DNA of 64,000 bases, taken from positions 1 to 64,000 of the forward strand of contig NZ_JAFCGY010000001.1 in the NCBI RefSeq assembly GCF_016836705.1. The letters are read 5' to 3'. The notes under the pieces are model-generated. The model was not told the DNA's origin, ran no database searches, and saw only the letters and a program-made list of their open reading frames with translations. The translations under genes were made by a program, and so were the position numbers. The stretch comes from Mesorhizobium caraganae (GTDB lineage: Bacteria; Pseudomonadota; Alphaproteobacteria; Rhizobiales; Rhizobiaceae). Positions 46,451 through 55,869 of the stretch are shown here, piece after piece. Within the stretch, counting starts at the first letter, position 1. The number at the start of each line of letters is the position of its first letter.

Positions 46451-47233
46451 TCAAGGCATCAACTGGCCACCGTTCACCTCGATCACCTGGCCGGTGATGT
46501 AGCCGCTCAGGAGATCGGAGGACAGGAACAGATAGGCGCCGACGCAGTCTTCGGCCGTGCCGGCGCGCCCCTGTGGAATGGTGGCGATCATGCCCTTGAT
46601 CTGTTCGTCGGTGGAATAGCGCTCGTGAAATGGCGTCAGGATCGTGCCCGGCGCCACCGCATTGACGCGGATGCCGAAGCCGATCAGTTCCTTGGCCATG
46701 CCGCGGGTGACGTTGGAGACGAAGGCCTTGGCCGAGCCGTAGAGCCCGGCGCCGCCGCCAGCGCCATTGCGCGCGGCGATCGACGAGGTGTTGACGATGA
46801 AGCCGCCCTGCTTCTTCAGCCATGGCATCGCCTTGCGCGAGGCGGTCACCACCGACCGGGCGTTGAGGTCCATCACCGCGTCGTAATGCGCCTCGGTCTG
46901 CTCGGCATAAGGCACACGGCCAAGCATGCCGCCGGCATTGTTGACCAGCCCGTCGAGCCGGCCGAAATGCTCAGCGCTCTCCTCGACCACACGCTCGACA
47001 TCGGCGGCAATCGAAAAGTCGCCTTGGGTGAGAAACACCTCGCCGCCGCCATCGCGGATGGTCTTGGCCAATGTTTCGGCGGCCTCGCGGCTCGAATTGT
47101 AGTGCAGCGCGACGCGGCTTTTTTGCGCGGCATAGGCCAGCGCAAGGGCAGCGCCTATGCCGGTCGAGGCGCCGGTGACCAGCACCGCCTTGCCGGCAAG
47201 ATCGGGGATGACGAGGGTGGGGGTTGCTGGCAC
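46451..47233 (-). CDS. short-chain dehydrogenase/reductase
   Basis: 260 residues. The motifs are VLVTGASTGIGAALALAYA, LVNNAGGMLG, IVNTSSIAARNG and the catalytic GLYGSAKAFVSNVTRG. The C-terminal SGYITGQVIEVNGGQLMP is typical of 3-oxoacyl-ACP-reductase-like members. Substrate is unknown. It has no tight operon partner; the DsrE gene is upstream after 66 nt. Confidence 0.85.
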   Translation of the reverse strand: MPATPTLVIPDLAGKAVLVTGASTGIGAALALAYAAQKSRVALHYNSSREAAETLAKTIRDGGGEVFLTQGDFSIAADVERVVEESAEHFGRLDGLVNNAGGMLGRVPYAEQTEAHYDAVMDLNARSVVTASRKAMPWLKKQGGFIVNTSSIAARNGAGGGAGLYGSAKAFVSNVTRGMAKELIGFGIRVNAVAPGTILTPFHERYSTDEQIKGMIATIPQGRAGTAEDCVGAYLFLSSDLLSGYITGQVIEVNGGQLMP

Positions 47234-47299
47234 GTCGGTTCTCCGGGAATTTCCTCCCGTCCTTCGTAGGCGCTCGCAGCCCTCCTGTTCAAGCCCCGG

Positions 47300-47728
47300 C
47301 TAGGGTCTGAGATAAGCGTAACCCTGGCGCTGCAGTTCGGCGAGCTTGACGACGCCGCCCTTGTCGGCGGCGTGGAAGCCCTCGAGCAAATCGGCAAGGG
47401 TGATCTCCATGCCTTTCATGGTGTTGCCGCACGCGTGCGACTCAAGACCCTGCTGGACGAGGCCGGCAAAGCGTCCCGAAATCGCCGCCGATATGCCTTT
47501 CGACTTGAAACCGGCAAGGGCGGGACCATGCACGACCAGCACGATGTCGACATTGCCGCCGGTGCCTTCATAGTGGTTCTTGATGTTGCCGAGCACAAAA
47601 TTGACCTTGTCGAGGTCGCTGAGATGATAGGCCACCTTCGGTCTGTCCTCGGCGGCGGCCGCCCGGCTCAGGCCGAACAGGCCGGCGGCGCCGGCAAGGC
47701 TGGCACGGAACATGTCGCGTCGGCGCAT
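47300..47728 (-). CDS. exported DsrE-family protein with Tat-like signal
   Basis: 142 residues. A twin-arginine-type N-terminus (MRRRDMFRASLAGAAGLFG) precedes a DsrE/DsrF-like domain with VVHGPALAGFKSKGIS and ACGNTMKGMEIT. The conserved Cys in HACGNTM is the place where DsrE proteins carry sulfur. It may act in periplasmic sulfur or redox chemistry. No sulfur gene is nearby. Confidence 0.78.
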   Translation of the reverse strand: MRRRDMFRASLAGAAGLFGLSRAAAAEDRPKVAYHLSDLDKVNFVLGNIKNHYEGTGGNVDIVLVVHGPALAGFKSKGISAAISGRFAGLVQQGLESHACGNTMKGMEITLADLLEGFHAADKGGVVKLAELQRQGYAYLRP

Positions 47729-47828
47729 GGCATCCTCCTCGGCTGGTGCTCATAGCAAATTGCGTGGATGCGGCCATGATACTAGCATAAATTGACGTTA
47801 CGTCCTGTCGATGCGAGGAGGGGGTCCA

Positions 47829-48926
47829 GTGGCATTCAGGAAGTGGAAGAATTTCGCCGTCGCCGGATTTGGCGCCATGCTGCTCGGCGCACTTGCGGGT
47901 TCGGCCGTGGCCGACGATGCGCTTAAATTGCCCGAACTCAGTGCGAGTGGCGCCGATGCCTGTTTCGGCCGTGTCTATGACGCAGCCCATCTCAAGGCGC
48001 ATCCGAAGCAGAAGGTGGCGCGGATTTTCTTCCTCTATGGCCATGATCCGGTGAGCCATCCGAACGAGGAGCCGACGGCGAATGCTGACACCTCCTACAA
48101 TGGCTTTCTCACCACCACGGTGCGTGGCGCCAAGACGCCGCAATGGGCCGGCGGCTGGTGCAATCACGAGTCCGAGGACGGCAAGTCGGGCCCGATCCGC
48201 TGCGGCATGGACTGCGACCGCACCATGGCTTCGCTGAAGCTCGATGACAAAGGCCGCCTGATGCTCACCGATGTCTCGTCCGATCTCTATCTCGACGCCG
48301 GATCGGAAGACGAACTGGGCGAGGCTGAATATGACCGGCAGGCGCTGGGCTCAGAGGACGATAATTTCCGCCTCGACCCGATGCCGGCGGCGACCTGCAA
48401 GGCCGAATTCGCCAAGATCGATCCGATCGATCCGGCGCTGGGCGCACCGTTGCGCGAGCGGTTGAAGCCGGACCAGCCTTTCTGCTTCGGACGCGATTAC
48501 GACGCCGCGCATCTGAACTCTCATCCCGACCAGATGACGCAGTCGATCCGGGTCTTCCGCGGACCGGTCGAGCTTGCCTCCTTCGCCTCAGGCGGCGATG
48601 TCGCCAACTGGCCCGACGGCGCCGACATTGCCGTTTCGGTGACCACCAGGAAGAACGGGGCCAAGGTCACGCAGACTTATTCCTGTCAGGGCGAGGCCGA
48701 CCAATGGCGCTGCGCGGCCAGTTCGAAGATGAGCAATTCTTCGTGCGACATCAGCCAAAAGGAAATCTACCTCAAGCGCGGCGCCAACGGCACCATGATG
48801 CTGGCCAACCCCAACAGCAGCTTGGCGATCGTCGACCTCTGCTCGAAGGCGGCGGATGGCAAGACCGCGTCCGATGACAAGGTCTATCGGCTGGAGTCTA
48901 TGCCGCAGTCGGCCTGCGCACCTTGA
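47829..48926 (+). CDS. exported protein with an internally duplicated domain
   Basis: 365 residues. The GTG start at 47829 has an AGGAGG site about eight nucleotides upstream; an ATG at 47811 would put that site inside the gene. A signal peptide (AVAGFGAMLLGALAGSAVA) is followed by two copies of a domain marked by CFGRVYDAAHLKAHPKQK and CFGRDYDAAHLNSHPDQM, about 185 residues apart. Paired Cys residues in each half suggest disulfides. I know no function; a secreted or periplasmic binding role is plausible. Confidence 0.72.
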   Translation: MAFRKWKNFAVAGFGAMLLGALAGSAVADDALKLPELSASGADACFGRVYDAAHLKAHPKQKVARIFFLYGHDPVSHPNEEPTANADTSYNGFLTTTVRGAKTPQWAGGWCNHESEDGKSGPIRCGMDCDRTMASLKLDDKGRLMLTDVSSDLYLDAGSEDELGEAEYDRQALGSEDDNFRLDPMPAATCKAEFAKIDPIDPALGAPLRERLKPDQPFCFGRDYDAAHLNSHPDQMTQSIRVFRGPVELASFASGGDVANWPDGADIAVSVTTRKNGAKVTQTYSCQGEADQWRCAASSKMSNSSCDISQKEIYLKRGANGTMMLANPNSSLAIVDLCSKAADGKTASDDKVYRLESMPQSACAP

Positions 48927-48935
48927 GACCCCGCG

Positions 48936-49164
48936 CTTCGTCATCCTAGGGCGGAGCGACGCGAAGCGGAGCGCAGACCCTAGGATTCATTCCGTGAAAC
49001 TGGCCGAAGAATGCGGCGACGCAGAACAGTTGCGTTGTTACGCCGACGACCGGCTCTGGCGTAACTCAAAGGTCTGGACCGTGGCGGCGCTCTGACGTCA
49101 CGGCATGGATCCTAGGGTCTGCGCCGCGTCGCTTCGCTCCTTGCTTCGCCCTAGGATGACGAAG
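48936..49164. repeat. long imperfect inverted repeat, Mesorhizobium-type
   Basis: The left arm (48936-48990) begins CTTCGTCATCCTAGGGCG and contains GCGCAGACCCTAGGATTC. The right arm (49105-49164) is its imperfect complement. The 114-nt spacer contains no gene. I recall the same arm sequences repeated in Mesorhizobium genomes; family status is from memory. It may form a large hairpin between the exported-protein gene and the convergent CDF gene. Confidence 0.75.
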
Positions 49165-49194
49165 TTGAGATGGCTCAGCCAATCTCCAACGCCA

Positions 49195-50142
49195 TCAGGC
49201 GAAAGGCACCGCGGTCGTGCCTTTCGGCAGCTTCGCTTCATCATCCGGTTCGACATGGATGGTGACGCGCACCGAGGGGATTTCGGCTTTCAGCGCATCC
49301 TCGATGCGGTCGCAGATAACGTGGCTGGCGCCGACGGTCATGTCGGCGTCGACGACCAGGTGGAACTCGATGAAGGTGGCGCGGCCGGCTATGCGCGTCT
49401 TGAGGTCGTGAACCTCCAGCGCGCCCTTGCAATTGGCCGAGATGATATCGCGGATGTGCATGTGTTCCTGCGTGTCGACGGCGCGGTCCATCAGCCCGTT
49501 CATCGACGAGCCGATGACATGCCAGCCCTGCCAGAGGATGTTGAGCGCCACGATGACGGCAAGCGCTGGATCGAGGATTTGCCAGCCGGTCAGGATTGCG
49601 CCGACGAGACCGCCGAAGACACCGACGGAAGTCACCACATCGGTCATGATGTGGCGGCCGTCGGCAACCAGCGCCGGTGATTTTGCGCTGCGGCCGGCGC
49701 GGATCAGCGTCCAGGCCCACAAAGCGTTGATGACGGTGGCGACGCCATTGATCGCGAGACCTTCCCAAGGCTGTTCAAGCGGCGTCGGCGCCTGCCAGGA
49801 GCGCCAGACCTCGCTGAGGATCAAAAGTGCTGCCAGCACGATCAGCACGCCTTCCAGCACGGCCGAGAAATACTCGGCCTTGTGGTGGCCGAACGGATGG
49901 TCCTGGTCGGCCGGCTTGTAGCTGACCCGGATCGCCCAGTAGGCAGCGGCCGAGGCGATGACGTTGACGATCGATTCCAGCGCATCCGAATAGAGCGCGA
50001 CGGAGCCGGTGATGTACCAGGCGGCAAGCTTGAGCGCGAGCACGACGCAGGCGACGACGATCGACCAGAAGGCGAGGGCGGCAACCCTTTGCTTGGCCGC
50101 CTCCTTTGCCGCGATCGCCGTCACGCTGTCCGCTGCGGCCAT
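49195..50142 (-). CDS. cation diffusion facilitator (CDF) metal exporter
   Basis: 315 residues with about six membrane helices. Metal-site motifs are YSDALESIVNVI and DGRHIMTDVVTSVG; HHKAEYFSAVLEG is the family loop. The C-terminal ~90 residues form the cytoplasmic dimerisation domain (TFIEFHLVVDADMTVG). It should export Zn2+, Fe2+ or Mn2+ against protons. The start lies only 5 nt after the trpE(G) stop, so it is probably in the trp transcript. Confidence 0.9.
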   Translation of the reverse strand: MAAADSVTAIAAKEAAKQRVAALAFWSIVVACVVLALKLAAWYITGSVALYSDALESIVNVIASAAAYWAIRVSYKPADQDHPFGHHKAEYFSAVLEGVLIVLAALLILSEVWRSWQAPTPLEQPWEGLAINGVATVINALWAWTLIRAGRSAKSPALVADGRHIMTDVVTSVGVFGGLVGAILTGWQILDPALAVIVALNILWQGWHVIGSSMNGLMDRAVDTQEHMHIRDIISANCKGALEVHDLKTRIAGRATFIEFHLVVDADMTVGASHVICDRIEDALKAEIPSVRVTIHVEPDDEAKLPKGTTAVPFA

Positions 50143-50147
50143 ACCGG

Positions 50148-52340
50148 TCAGGCCGCCTTTTCCTTGGCCTTGCGCGGCAGATGCGCAACGATGTTCTCGA
50201 TGATGCGCATGCCGGCATTGTGGCCGAGCGTCATGATCGATTCCGGATGGAACTGTACGGCGGCGATGGGCTCCTTGCGATGCTCGAAGGCCATGATGAC
50301 ACCGTCCTCTGTCTCGGCGGTGACAACGAAGCCGTCGGGCAGCCGTACCGGATCGGCAAAGATCGAGTGGTAGCGACCGACGGTGACTTCCTTGGGCAAG
50401 CCGGAGAAGATGATGCCGGGCTTGGAGACACGGATGCGCGACGGCTTGCCGTGCATCGGCACATGCAACTGCCTGAGCTCGCCGCCATAGGCCTCGGCCA
50501 GCGCCTGCAGGCCAAGGCAGACGCCGAAGATCGGCAGGTCGCGAGCCCTGGCCTTCTTGATGGTCGCGGCGCAGTCGAAATCCTTCGGCGTGCCGGGTCC
50601 CGGCGACAGCACGACGAGGTCGGGCTTCAGCCGCTCGAACACCTCCTCCGGCACTGGCGTGCGCACGGTCGAGACATTGGCGCCGGTCTGGCGGAAATAG
50701 TTGGCCAGCGTGTGGACGAAGGAGTCCTCGTGGTCGACGAGCAGGATGTTGACGCCGTCGCCGACGCGCGCGGTGGTGCGTTCGGCGCCGGCGGCATTGC
50801 CTAATTTGGCGTCGCGGATGGCGGAGAGCATGGCGGATGCCTTCAGTTCGGTTTCGGCTTCTTCTTCCTCGGGGATGCTGTCGAAGAGCAGCGTGGCGCC
50901 GGCGCGCACCTCGGCGATGCCGTCCTTGATGCGGATGGTGCGCAAGGTCAGGCCAGTGTTCATGTCGCCGTTGAAATTGACCATGCCGACGGCGCCGCCA
51001 TACCAGGCGCGCGGGCTCTTCTCGTTCTGTTCGATGAAGCGCATGGCCCAGAGTTTCGGCGCGCCGGTGACGGTGACCGCCCAGGCGTGCGACAGGAAGG
51101 CGTCGAAGGCATCCATGCCTTCGCGCAAGCGCCCTTCAATGTGATCCACTGTGTGGATCAGGCGCGAATACATCTCGATCTGGCGGCGGCCGATGACGCG
51201 CACGGAGCCCGGATCGCAGACCCTGGACTTGTCGTTGCGGTCGACGTCCGAGCACATGGTCAGCTCGGATTCATCCTTCTTGGAGTTGAGCAGCTTCAGG
51301 ATCTGCTCAGAGTCGGAAATGGCGTCGTCGCCGCGCTTGATGGTGCCGGAGATCGGGCAGGTCTCGACGCGGCGGCCGTTGACGCGCACGAACATCTCCG
51401 GCGAAGCGCCGATCAGATACTCGTTTTCGCCGAGATTGATGAAGAAGGAATAGGGCGAGGGGTTGATCGACTTCAGCTTGCGCGAGATTTCGGAAGGCTG
51501 CGTCTCGCAACGCTCGTAGAACATCTGCCCGGGCACGACCTCGAACAAATCGCCGCGCTTGAAGCTATCCATCGCCTTGCGCACCAGATTGGCATATTCG
51601 CCGGGTTCATGATCGCCGCGCGGCGGGATGCGGTCAGCGGTTTTGAACGGCTCGGCGATTTCGTCGCGCGGCAGGCCTTCAGTCGAAAAACCGTCGCCGG
51701 AATAGTCGTAGCGGTCGGTCCAGGCCTTGGTCGAGTAATGGTCGACGACCAGGATTTCGTCGGGCAGGAACAGGACCAGGTCGCGCTGGCTCTGCTTGCG
51801 CTCGAGCTTGTAGTCGACCGGATCGAACTGGAAGGCGAGGTCGTAGCCGAAGGCGCCGTAGAGGCCGAGATTGGCGTCTTCGTCGGTCTTGAACAGCGCG
51901 GTGATGGCGCGCAGCACGGTAAAGACGGAAGGGACGCGGCTGCGCTCTTCCTCAGTGAAGACCCGGCCAGGCTTGGCGACATCGAGGCGGATCAGCTTTT
52001 TCGAGGTTTCGGCGATTGTGACTTCGCTCAAGCCGGCAAGCGCCTTGCCGATTACCGGCAACAGCACCTCGCCACGACCGTTCAGTGCCTCGATGCGCAT
52101 GGCGCGGCCACGCGCGGAAATCACCAGCGGCGGATCGATGATGGCCGTATCCCAGCGCGTATAGCGGCCGGGATATTCGTAGTTCGAGGAAAACACGGCC
52201 CCGCGACGCGAATTCAGCCCGTCGACATAGGAGTCGATCGCGCCGGCATAGGGCTTGTCGTGGCGCTCGCGGGTAATGGTGACGCCACCCGCGGTCACGA
52301 AGCGTTCCGCGCCGTTTTCCAGAACCTTCATCGTCGTCAT
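50148..52340 (-). CDS. trpE(G): fused anthranilate synthase TrpE(G)
   Basis: 730 residues from ATG 52340, with GGAGA five nucleotides upstream. The N-terminal ~530 residues are the TrpE chorismate-utilising part ([55 protein letters not shown]). The C-terminal ~195 residues are the TrpG glutaminase, with the nucleophile Cys in [16 protein letters not shown] and the His/Glu pair in VQFHPESIM. The fusion is typical of rhizobia. It makes anthranilate from chorismate and glutamine. A trpL leader and attenuator precede it; the CDF gene follows immediately. Confidence 0.96.
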   Translation of the reverse strand: MTTMKVLENGAERFVTAGGVTITRERHDKPYAGAIDSYVDGLNSRRGAVFSSNYEYPGRYTRWDTAIIDPPLVISARGRAMRIEALNGRGEVLLPVIGKALAGLSEVTIAETSKKLIRLDVAKPGRVFTEEERSRVPSVFTVLRAITALFKTDEDANLGLYGAFGYDLAFQFDPVDYKLERKQSQRDLVLFLPDEILVVDHYSTKAWTDRYDYSGDGFSTEGLPRDEIAEPFKTADRIPPRGDHEPGEYANLVRKAMDSFKRGDLFEVVPGQMFYERCETQPSEISRKLKSINPSPYSFFINLGENEYLIGASPEMFVRVNGRRVETCPISGTIKRGDDAISDSEQILKLLNSKKDESELTMCSDVDRNDKSRVCDPGSVRVIGRRQIEMYSRLIHTVDHIEGRLREGMDAFDAFLSHAWAVTVTGAPKLWAMRFIEQNEKSPRAWYGGAVGMVNFNGDMNTGLTLRTIRIKDGIAEVRAGATLLFDSIPEEEEAETELKASAMLSAIRDAKLGNAAGAERTTARVGDGVNILLVDHEDSFVHTLANYFRQTGANVSTVRTPVPEEVFERLKPDLVVLSPGPGTPKDFDCAATIKKARARDLPIFGVCLGLQALAEAYGGELRQLHVPMHGKPSRIRVSKPGIIFSGLPKEVTVGRYHSIFADPVRLPDGFVVTAETEDGVIMAFEHRKEPIAAVQFHPESIMTLGHNAGMRIIENIVAHLPRKAKEKAA

Positions 52341-52388
52341 TGCCGTCTCCATCTGGCTTGTTGGGCAACGGACCCGGGACTGGCTTTG

Positions 52389-52425
52389 AAAAAACAAATG
52401 GCCGCCCGGACATTCCGTTGCGGCC
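52389..52425 (-). terminator. trp attenuator terminator
   Basis: On the minus strand TGGCCGC (52420-52426) pairs with GCGGCCA (52399-52405) and is followed by TTTGTTTTTT (T-run opposite 52389-52394). The alternative antiterminator pairs GCGGCC (52458-52463) with the same GGCCGC (52420-52425). This is a full two-state switch. Confidence 0.85.
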
Positions 52426-52465
52426 ACCTTCTATTTTCACGCGCACGCGTTCGAACAGGCCGCAG

Positions 52466-52510
52466 TCAGCGAGCCCACCACCAAATGGTCTTGATCGAAC
52501 GCATGTTCAT
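52466..52510 (-). CDS. trpL: trp leader peptide TrpL
   Basis: 14 codons, MNMRSIKTIWWWAR and a TGA stop. Three consecutive Trp codons (residues 10-12) sense charged tRNA(Trp). The C-terminal IWWWAR matches the leader peptide of Sinorhizobium meliloti as I recall it. The start is the likely transcription start, so it would be translated without a Shine-Dalgarno site. Confidence 0.9.
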   Translation of the reverse strand: MNMRSIKTIWWWAR

Positions 52511-52518
52511 GGGCGAAA

Positions 52519-52547
52519 TCCATAGCGGCGAAAAGCCGGATGCGCAA
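52519..52547 (-). promoter_or_regulatory. trpL/trpE(G) promoter
   Basis: On the minus strand TTGCGC (52547-52542), 17 bases, TATGGA (52524-52519). Eight bases lie between the -10 end and the A of the trpL ATG at 52510, which would place transcription start on the ATG itself. Confidence 0.65.
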
Positions 52548-52662
52548 CAGGTTTGAAAGGCCTGTTTGTGGCCGCCGCTTCCGGGGCTCATGGCACATCG
52601 CCAACGCTGGCGGTCCTGCCTAGACTACCCGTCCAATATCGAGATAGGCGGGAAAGACAGCA

Positions 52663-53433
52663 ATGACCGACCAGATCGAGCGCGCACGCACGTTCCATTC
52701 CCTCCACGTCAAGGGAAACCCGATCGTTCTCTACAATGCCTGGGATCCGGGCTCGGCAAAGATCGTCGAGAAAGCCGGAGCCAAGGCGATCGCCACGGGC
52801 AGCTGGCCGGTGGCGGCCGCCTTCGGCTATGCCGATGGCGAGAAAATCCCGCTGGAGCTGGCGCTGGACAACATCAAGCGCATCGTGGCTGCGGTCGACC
52901 TGCCGGTGACCATGGACCTCGAGGGCGGATACGGCGTCGAGCCGGAGGCCGTCGCCCAGACCGTGACACGTGCCCTGCAGGCGGGCGCCATCGGCTTCAA
53001 TTTCGAAGACCAAATCGTCGGCGGCACCGGCCTGCACGACATCGCCGTACAGGTGAAGCGGATCGAGGCGGCGGCGGCAGCGGTCAAAGCGTCTGGCATT
53101 CCGGCCTATATCAATGCCCGCACCGACATCTTCCTCAAGGCGAAGCCGGATGCGCATGACAAGGGTCTTCTCGACCAGGCGATCGAGCGGGCGAAGGCCT
53201 ATGAAAAGGCCGGCGCGAGCGGCTTCTTTGCGCCGGGGCTCGGCGACGAAGGGTTGATCGAGGCGCTCTGCAAAGCCACGGCGTTGCCGGTCAACATTAT
53301 CGCGCTGGCGCATGTGCCGCCACGCCAGCGGCTGGCCGAGCTCGGCGTCTCCCGTGTCAGCCACGGCCCGGTGCCCTACCGGCAGATGGCCGAATGGCTG
53401 GAGGCGAAAGCGCGGCTGGCGATCTCGGGCTAG
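52663..53433 (+). CDS. isocitrate lyase/PEP mutase-family enzyme
   Basis: 256 residues, a TIM-barrel of the ICL/PEPM family. Visible motifs are YNAWDPGSAKIVEKAGA, VTMDLEGGYGVEP, IGFNFEDQIVGG and YINARTDIFLKAKP. The ICL catalytic KKCGH motif is absent, so isocitrate lyase itself is excluded; oxaloacetate decarboxylase- or 2-methylisocitrate-lyase-like activity is possible. It is divergent from trpL and convergent with the aspartoacylase-like gene (1-nt gap). Confidence 0.83.
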   Translation: MTDQIERARTFHSLHVKGNPIVLYNAWDPGSAKIVEKAGAKAIATGSWPVAAAFGYADGEKIPLELALDNIKRIVAAVDLPVTMDLEGGYGVEPEAVAQTVTRALQAGAIGFNFEDQIVGGTGLHDIAVQVKRIEAAAAAVKASGIPAYINARTDIFLKAKPDAHDKGLLDQAIERAKAYEKAGASGFFAPGLGDEGLIEALCKATALPVNIIALAHVPPRQRLAELGVSRVSHGPVPYRQMAEWLEAKARLAISG

Positions 53434-53434
53434 G

Positions 53435-54490
53435 TCAGTCCTCCAGCGTCCCTGACCTTGCGTCGGCGCTCTTCTTGTCGCCGACCAGTTTCAAGAGATC
53501 CTCGCCGGCGCGGATGATGCGGCGTGCGCGGCGGGTCAGGATGACGCCGTCCTGCGGGGCAAATACTTCGGTGCGGCCGCCGACCTCCCCGGGTGTATGG
53601 ACAATGGTGGCGAGGCGTGCGCCCTTGGCGACGCGGTCGCCGGGCTTCACGTCGTAGAGCACGGCACCCGCCCGGGGTGCTGGCATCATGTCGATGTTTT
53701 CCAACGGCGCGACGAAACCAGTGAAAGGACCTGGTGCGGGTAGGGCCGGGTCGGCGATCACGCCGCGCGCCACCAGCAGCCAGTAGAGACCTTCGGCATC
53801 GGATGCGGCCAACCTGCCGTCGACATCGAGCATGCCGCGATATTCGACCGTGGTGACGACGCGCCGCTCGAACTTTGCCACGCCGGCGGGGACGTTCTGG
53901 TAGGGCATGATCGTGGCGCCCTCGAAGGTCCCGTCGCTGTCTTCGCTCCACAGCACCACCGCGTCGATGCCCATGGCGGCGGCGCAATCGGCCATTGCCG
54001 GCCACAGGCTGGAGTGGACGTAGAGATAGGCCAGCCCTTCATCGTCACAATGCAGATCAAGCACGATGTCGTGGCCTATGGAAAGTTGCAGCAGCCGCGT
54101 CTTCAACTGCTGATCGGCAGTTCCGAATGTGGTGTCCGGCAACAGTGCGGTGTCAGGCGCGGCAAGCAGCGGAAAGGCACGGTTGAAGTTGGTGCGGGTG
54201 CCGAGATGAAAGCGGCCCTGATGTTCGCCGAAATGATATTGCGCGCGGCCGATCGGGTTGGCCCAGGGCACGACCGTGATGTTGCCCTTGATGCGGCCTT
54301 CGGCCTCGGCCTTGTTCAGCGCAGGCATCAGCGCGTCGATGGCGACGACGCCCGGCAATTCGCCGGCATGGAGTGCCGACTGCAGATAGGCAGAGGGCGC
54401 TGCCTTGTCGGCGCCGGTGAAGCGGAATGCCGGGAATTCGTAGGAAACGCCTTCGCTGTCGCCGGAAATGCGTTCGATCGATTTCTGCAT
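53435..54490 (-). CDS. succinylglutamate desuccinylase/aspartoacylase-family protein
   Basis: 351 residues. The zinc ligands and family pattern are seen in QSALHAGELPGVVAIDAL, then VPWANPIGR and DIVLDLHCDDEGLAYLYVHSS. The C-terminal ~90 residues form a lipoyl-like beta domain (AVLYDVKPGDRVAKGARLATIV). It probably hydrolyses an N-acyl amino acid or a related amide. It sits convergent to the PEP mutase-like gene. Confidence 0.87.
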   Translation of the reverse strand: MQKSIERISGDSEGVSYEFPAFRFTGADKAAPSAYLQSALHAGELPGVVAIDALMPALNKAEAEGRIKGNITVVPWANPIGRAQYHFGEHQGRFHLGTRTNFNRAFPLLAAPDTALLPDTTFGTADQQLKTRLLQLSIGHDIVLDLHCDDEGLAYLYVHSSLWPAMADCAAAMGIDAVVLWSEDSDGTFEGATIMPYQNVPAGVAKFERRVVTTVEYRGMLDVDGRLAASDAEGLYWLLVARGVIADPALPAPGPFTGFVAPLENIDMMPAPRAGAVLYDVKPGDRVAKGARLATIVHTPGEVGGRTEVFAPQDGVILTRRARRIIRAGEDLLKLVGDKKSADARSGTLED

Positions 54491-54577
54491 GGGATGCCTC
54501 CAGGAAAGAGGCAGAACACATGCACCTTTGCCGGAGGGCTGTCGATTGGTCCAGTTCGCGGCGCTATGGGCGCAATA

Positions 54578-55753
54578 TCATTCCGCGGCAGCCGGAACGG
54601 CCACAGGAGCTGAGCGTTCAAGCGCCTGTGAGACAACGGCTACGGTGACGGCCAGCAGCGCCAGAACCGCGCCGACCAGCGGCAGGTGAGCGTAGGAGAC
54701 GCCCGCCGAAAGGGCCAATCCGCCGATCCAGGCGCCACCTGCATTGCCGACATTGAAGGCGCCCTGGTTGAGCGTGGCGGCAAGGTTCGGCCCTTCGGAC
54801 GCCGCTTCGACGACGCGGATCTGCAGCGGCGGCACGACGACGAAGATGAGCAGGCCCCACAGGAAGACGACGCCGATGGCGACGCTGGCGATGGCGCCGA
54901 ACTGCATGAAGCCGACAAACAGCACCGCCATCAAAAGCAGCGTGCCGATCACCGTCGGCATCAGCTTCCAGTCGGCCAGCTTGCCGCCGATGACATTGCC
55001 GACGGTCATGCCGGCGCCGAACAGCAGCAGCACCCAGGTGACCGCGGAGGTCGACAGGCCGGAGACCTCGGTGAGGTAGGGCTTGATGTAGGTGAAGACG
55101 GCAAACAGGCTGGCCGAGGCCAGCGAGGCGATCAGCATCGCCAGCCAGACCTGCAATTTGCCCAGCACGCGCAACTCGCCGCGCAAGCCGCCGCCGCTCG
55201 GTTGGGCGACGTCGGACGGCACCAGCCAGGCAATGGCCGCAACAGAGAGCAAGCCGATGCCGACGACGGCGAGGAAGGTGGAGCGCCAGCCGAAGGCTTC
55301 GCCGAGCGCAGTGCCGGCGGGAACGCCCAGAATGTTGGACAGCGTCAGGCCGGCGAACATCAGCGCGATGGCGCTGGCGCGCTTGTTGCGCGGCACCAGG
55401 CTTGCGGCCACGACCGAGCCGATGCCGAAGAAGGCGCCATGGCCGAAGGCGGTGAAGACGCGAGCTGCCATCAAGAGCCAGTAATTGGGCGCAATGGCGC
55501 AAAACAGATTGCCGACGACGAACAGAGCGGCGAGGCCAACCAGGACCGGTTTGCGCGGCAAATGCGCGGTGGCCATGGCGACGATCGGGGCGCCGAAGAC
55601 GACGCCCAGCGCATAGCCGGTGACCAGCAGGCCGGCCGAGGGGATCGACACGCCGAGATCGGCGGCAACCTCGGGCAACAGGCCCATAATCACAAACTCG
55701 GTGGTGCCGATGCAGAAGGATGCTATGGCAAGCGCAAGGATCGGCAAAGGCAT
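54578..55753 (-). CDS. MFS exporter (AraJ/YdhP-like)
   Basis: 391 residues from ATG 55753 with about 12 membrane helices. The N-terminal TTEFVIMGLLPEVAADLGVS and GALVTGYALG-type segments are the mark of the sugar-efflux/AraJ group, with HLPRKPVLVG as the loop 2-3 motif. The substrate is an unknown metabolite. It is followed after 87 nt by the aspartoacylase-like gene, possibly sharing a transcript. Confidence 0.87.
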   Translation of the reverse strand: MPLPILALAIASFCIGTTEFVIMGLLPEVAADLGVSIPSAGLLVTGYALGVVFGAPIVAMATAHLPRKPVLVGLAALFVVGNLFCAIAPNYWLLMAARVFTAFGHGAFFGIGSVVAASLVPRNKRASAIALMFAGLTLSNILGVPAGTALGEAFGWRSTFLAVVGIGLLSVAAIAWLVPSDVAQPSGGGLRGELRVLGKLQVWLAMLIASLASASLFAVFTYIKPYLTEVSGLSTSAVTWVLLLFGAGMTVGNVIGGKLADWKLMPTVIGTLLLMAVLFVGFMQFGAIASVAIGVVFLWGLLIFVVVPPLQIRVVEAASEGPNLAATLNQGAFNVGNAGGAWIGGLALSAGVSYAHLPLVGAVLALLAVTVAVVSQALERSAPVAVPAAAE

Positions 55754-55869
55754 GGAAAGTCCAGTATGAATCGGTTCAATTTCAGACTGACCGAGAAGCC
55801 GTGCCATGCGCAATGCACATTGCTGCAATGCACCAATGCAGAAAGCCGGGAGCTTGACGCAAAGTTACG

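Larger units (their letters stand above)
52389..52510 (-). ncRNA. trp leader RNA, rnTrpL-like
   Basis: When the attenuator terminates, the released RNA would run from about 52510 to about 52389 (~120 nt). In Sinorhizobium meliloti the homologous leader RNA works in trans as a small RNA. The layout here (leaderless trpL, then terminator) is the same; trans activity is inferred from that relative only. Confidence 0.65.

Noticed and set aside
52663..53433. Isocitrate lyase
   Set aside because: The KKCGH catalytic motif is absent and the protein is about half the usual length.
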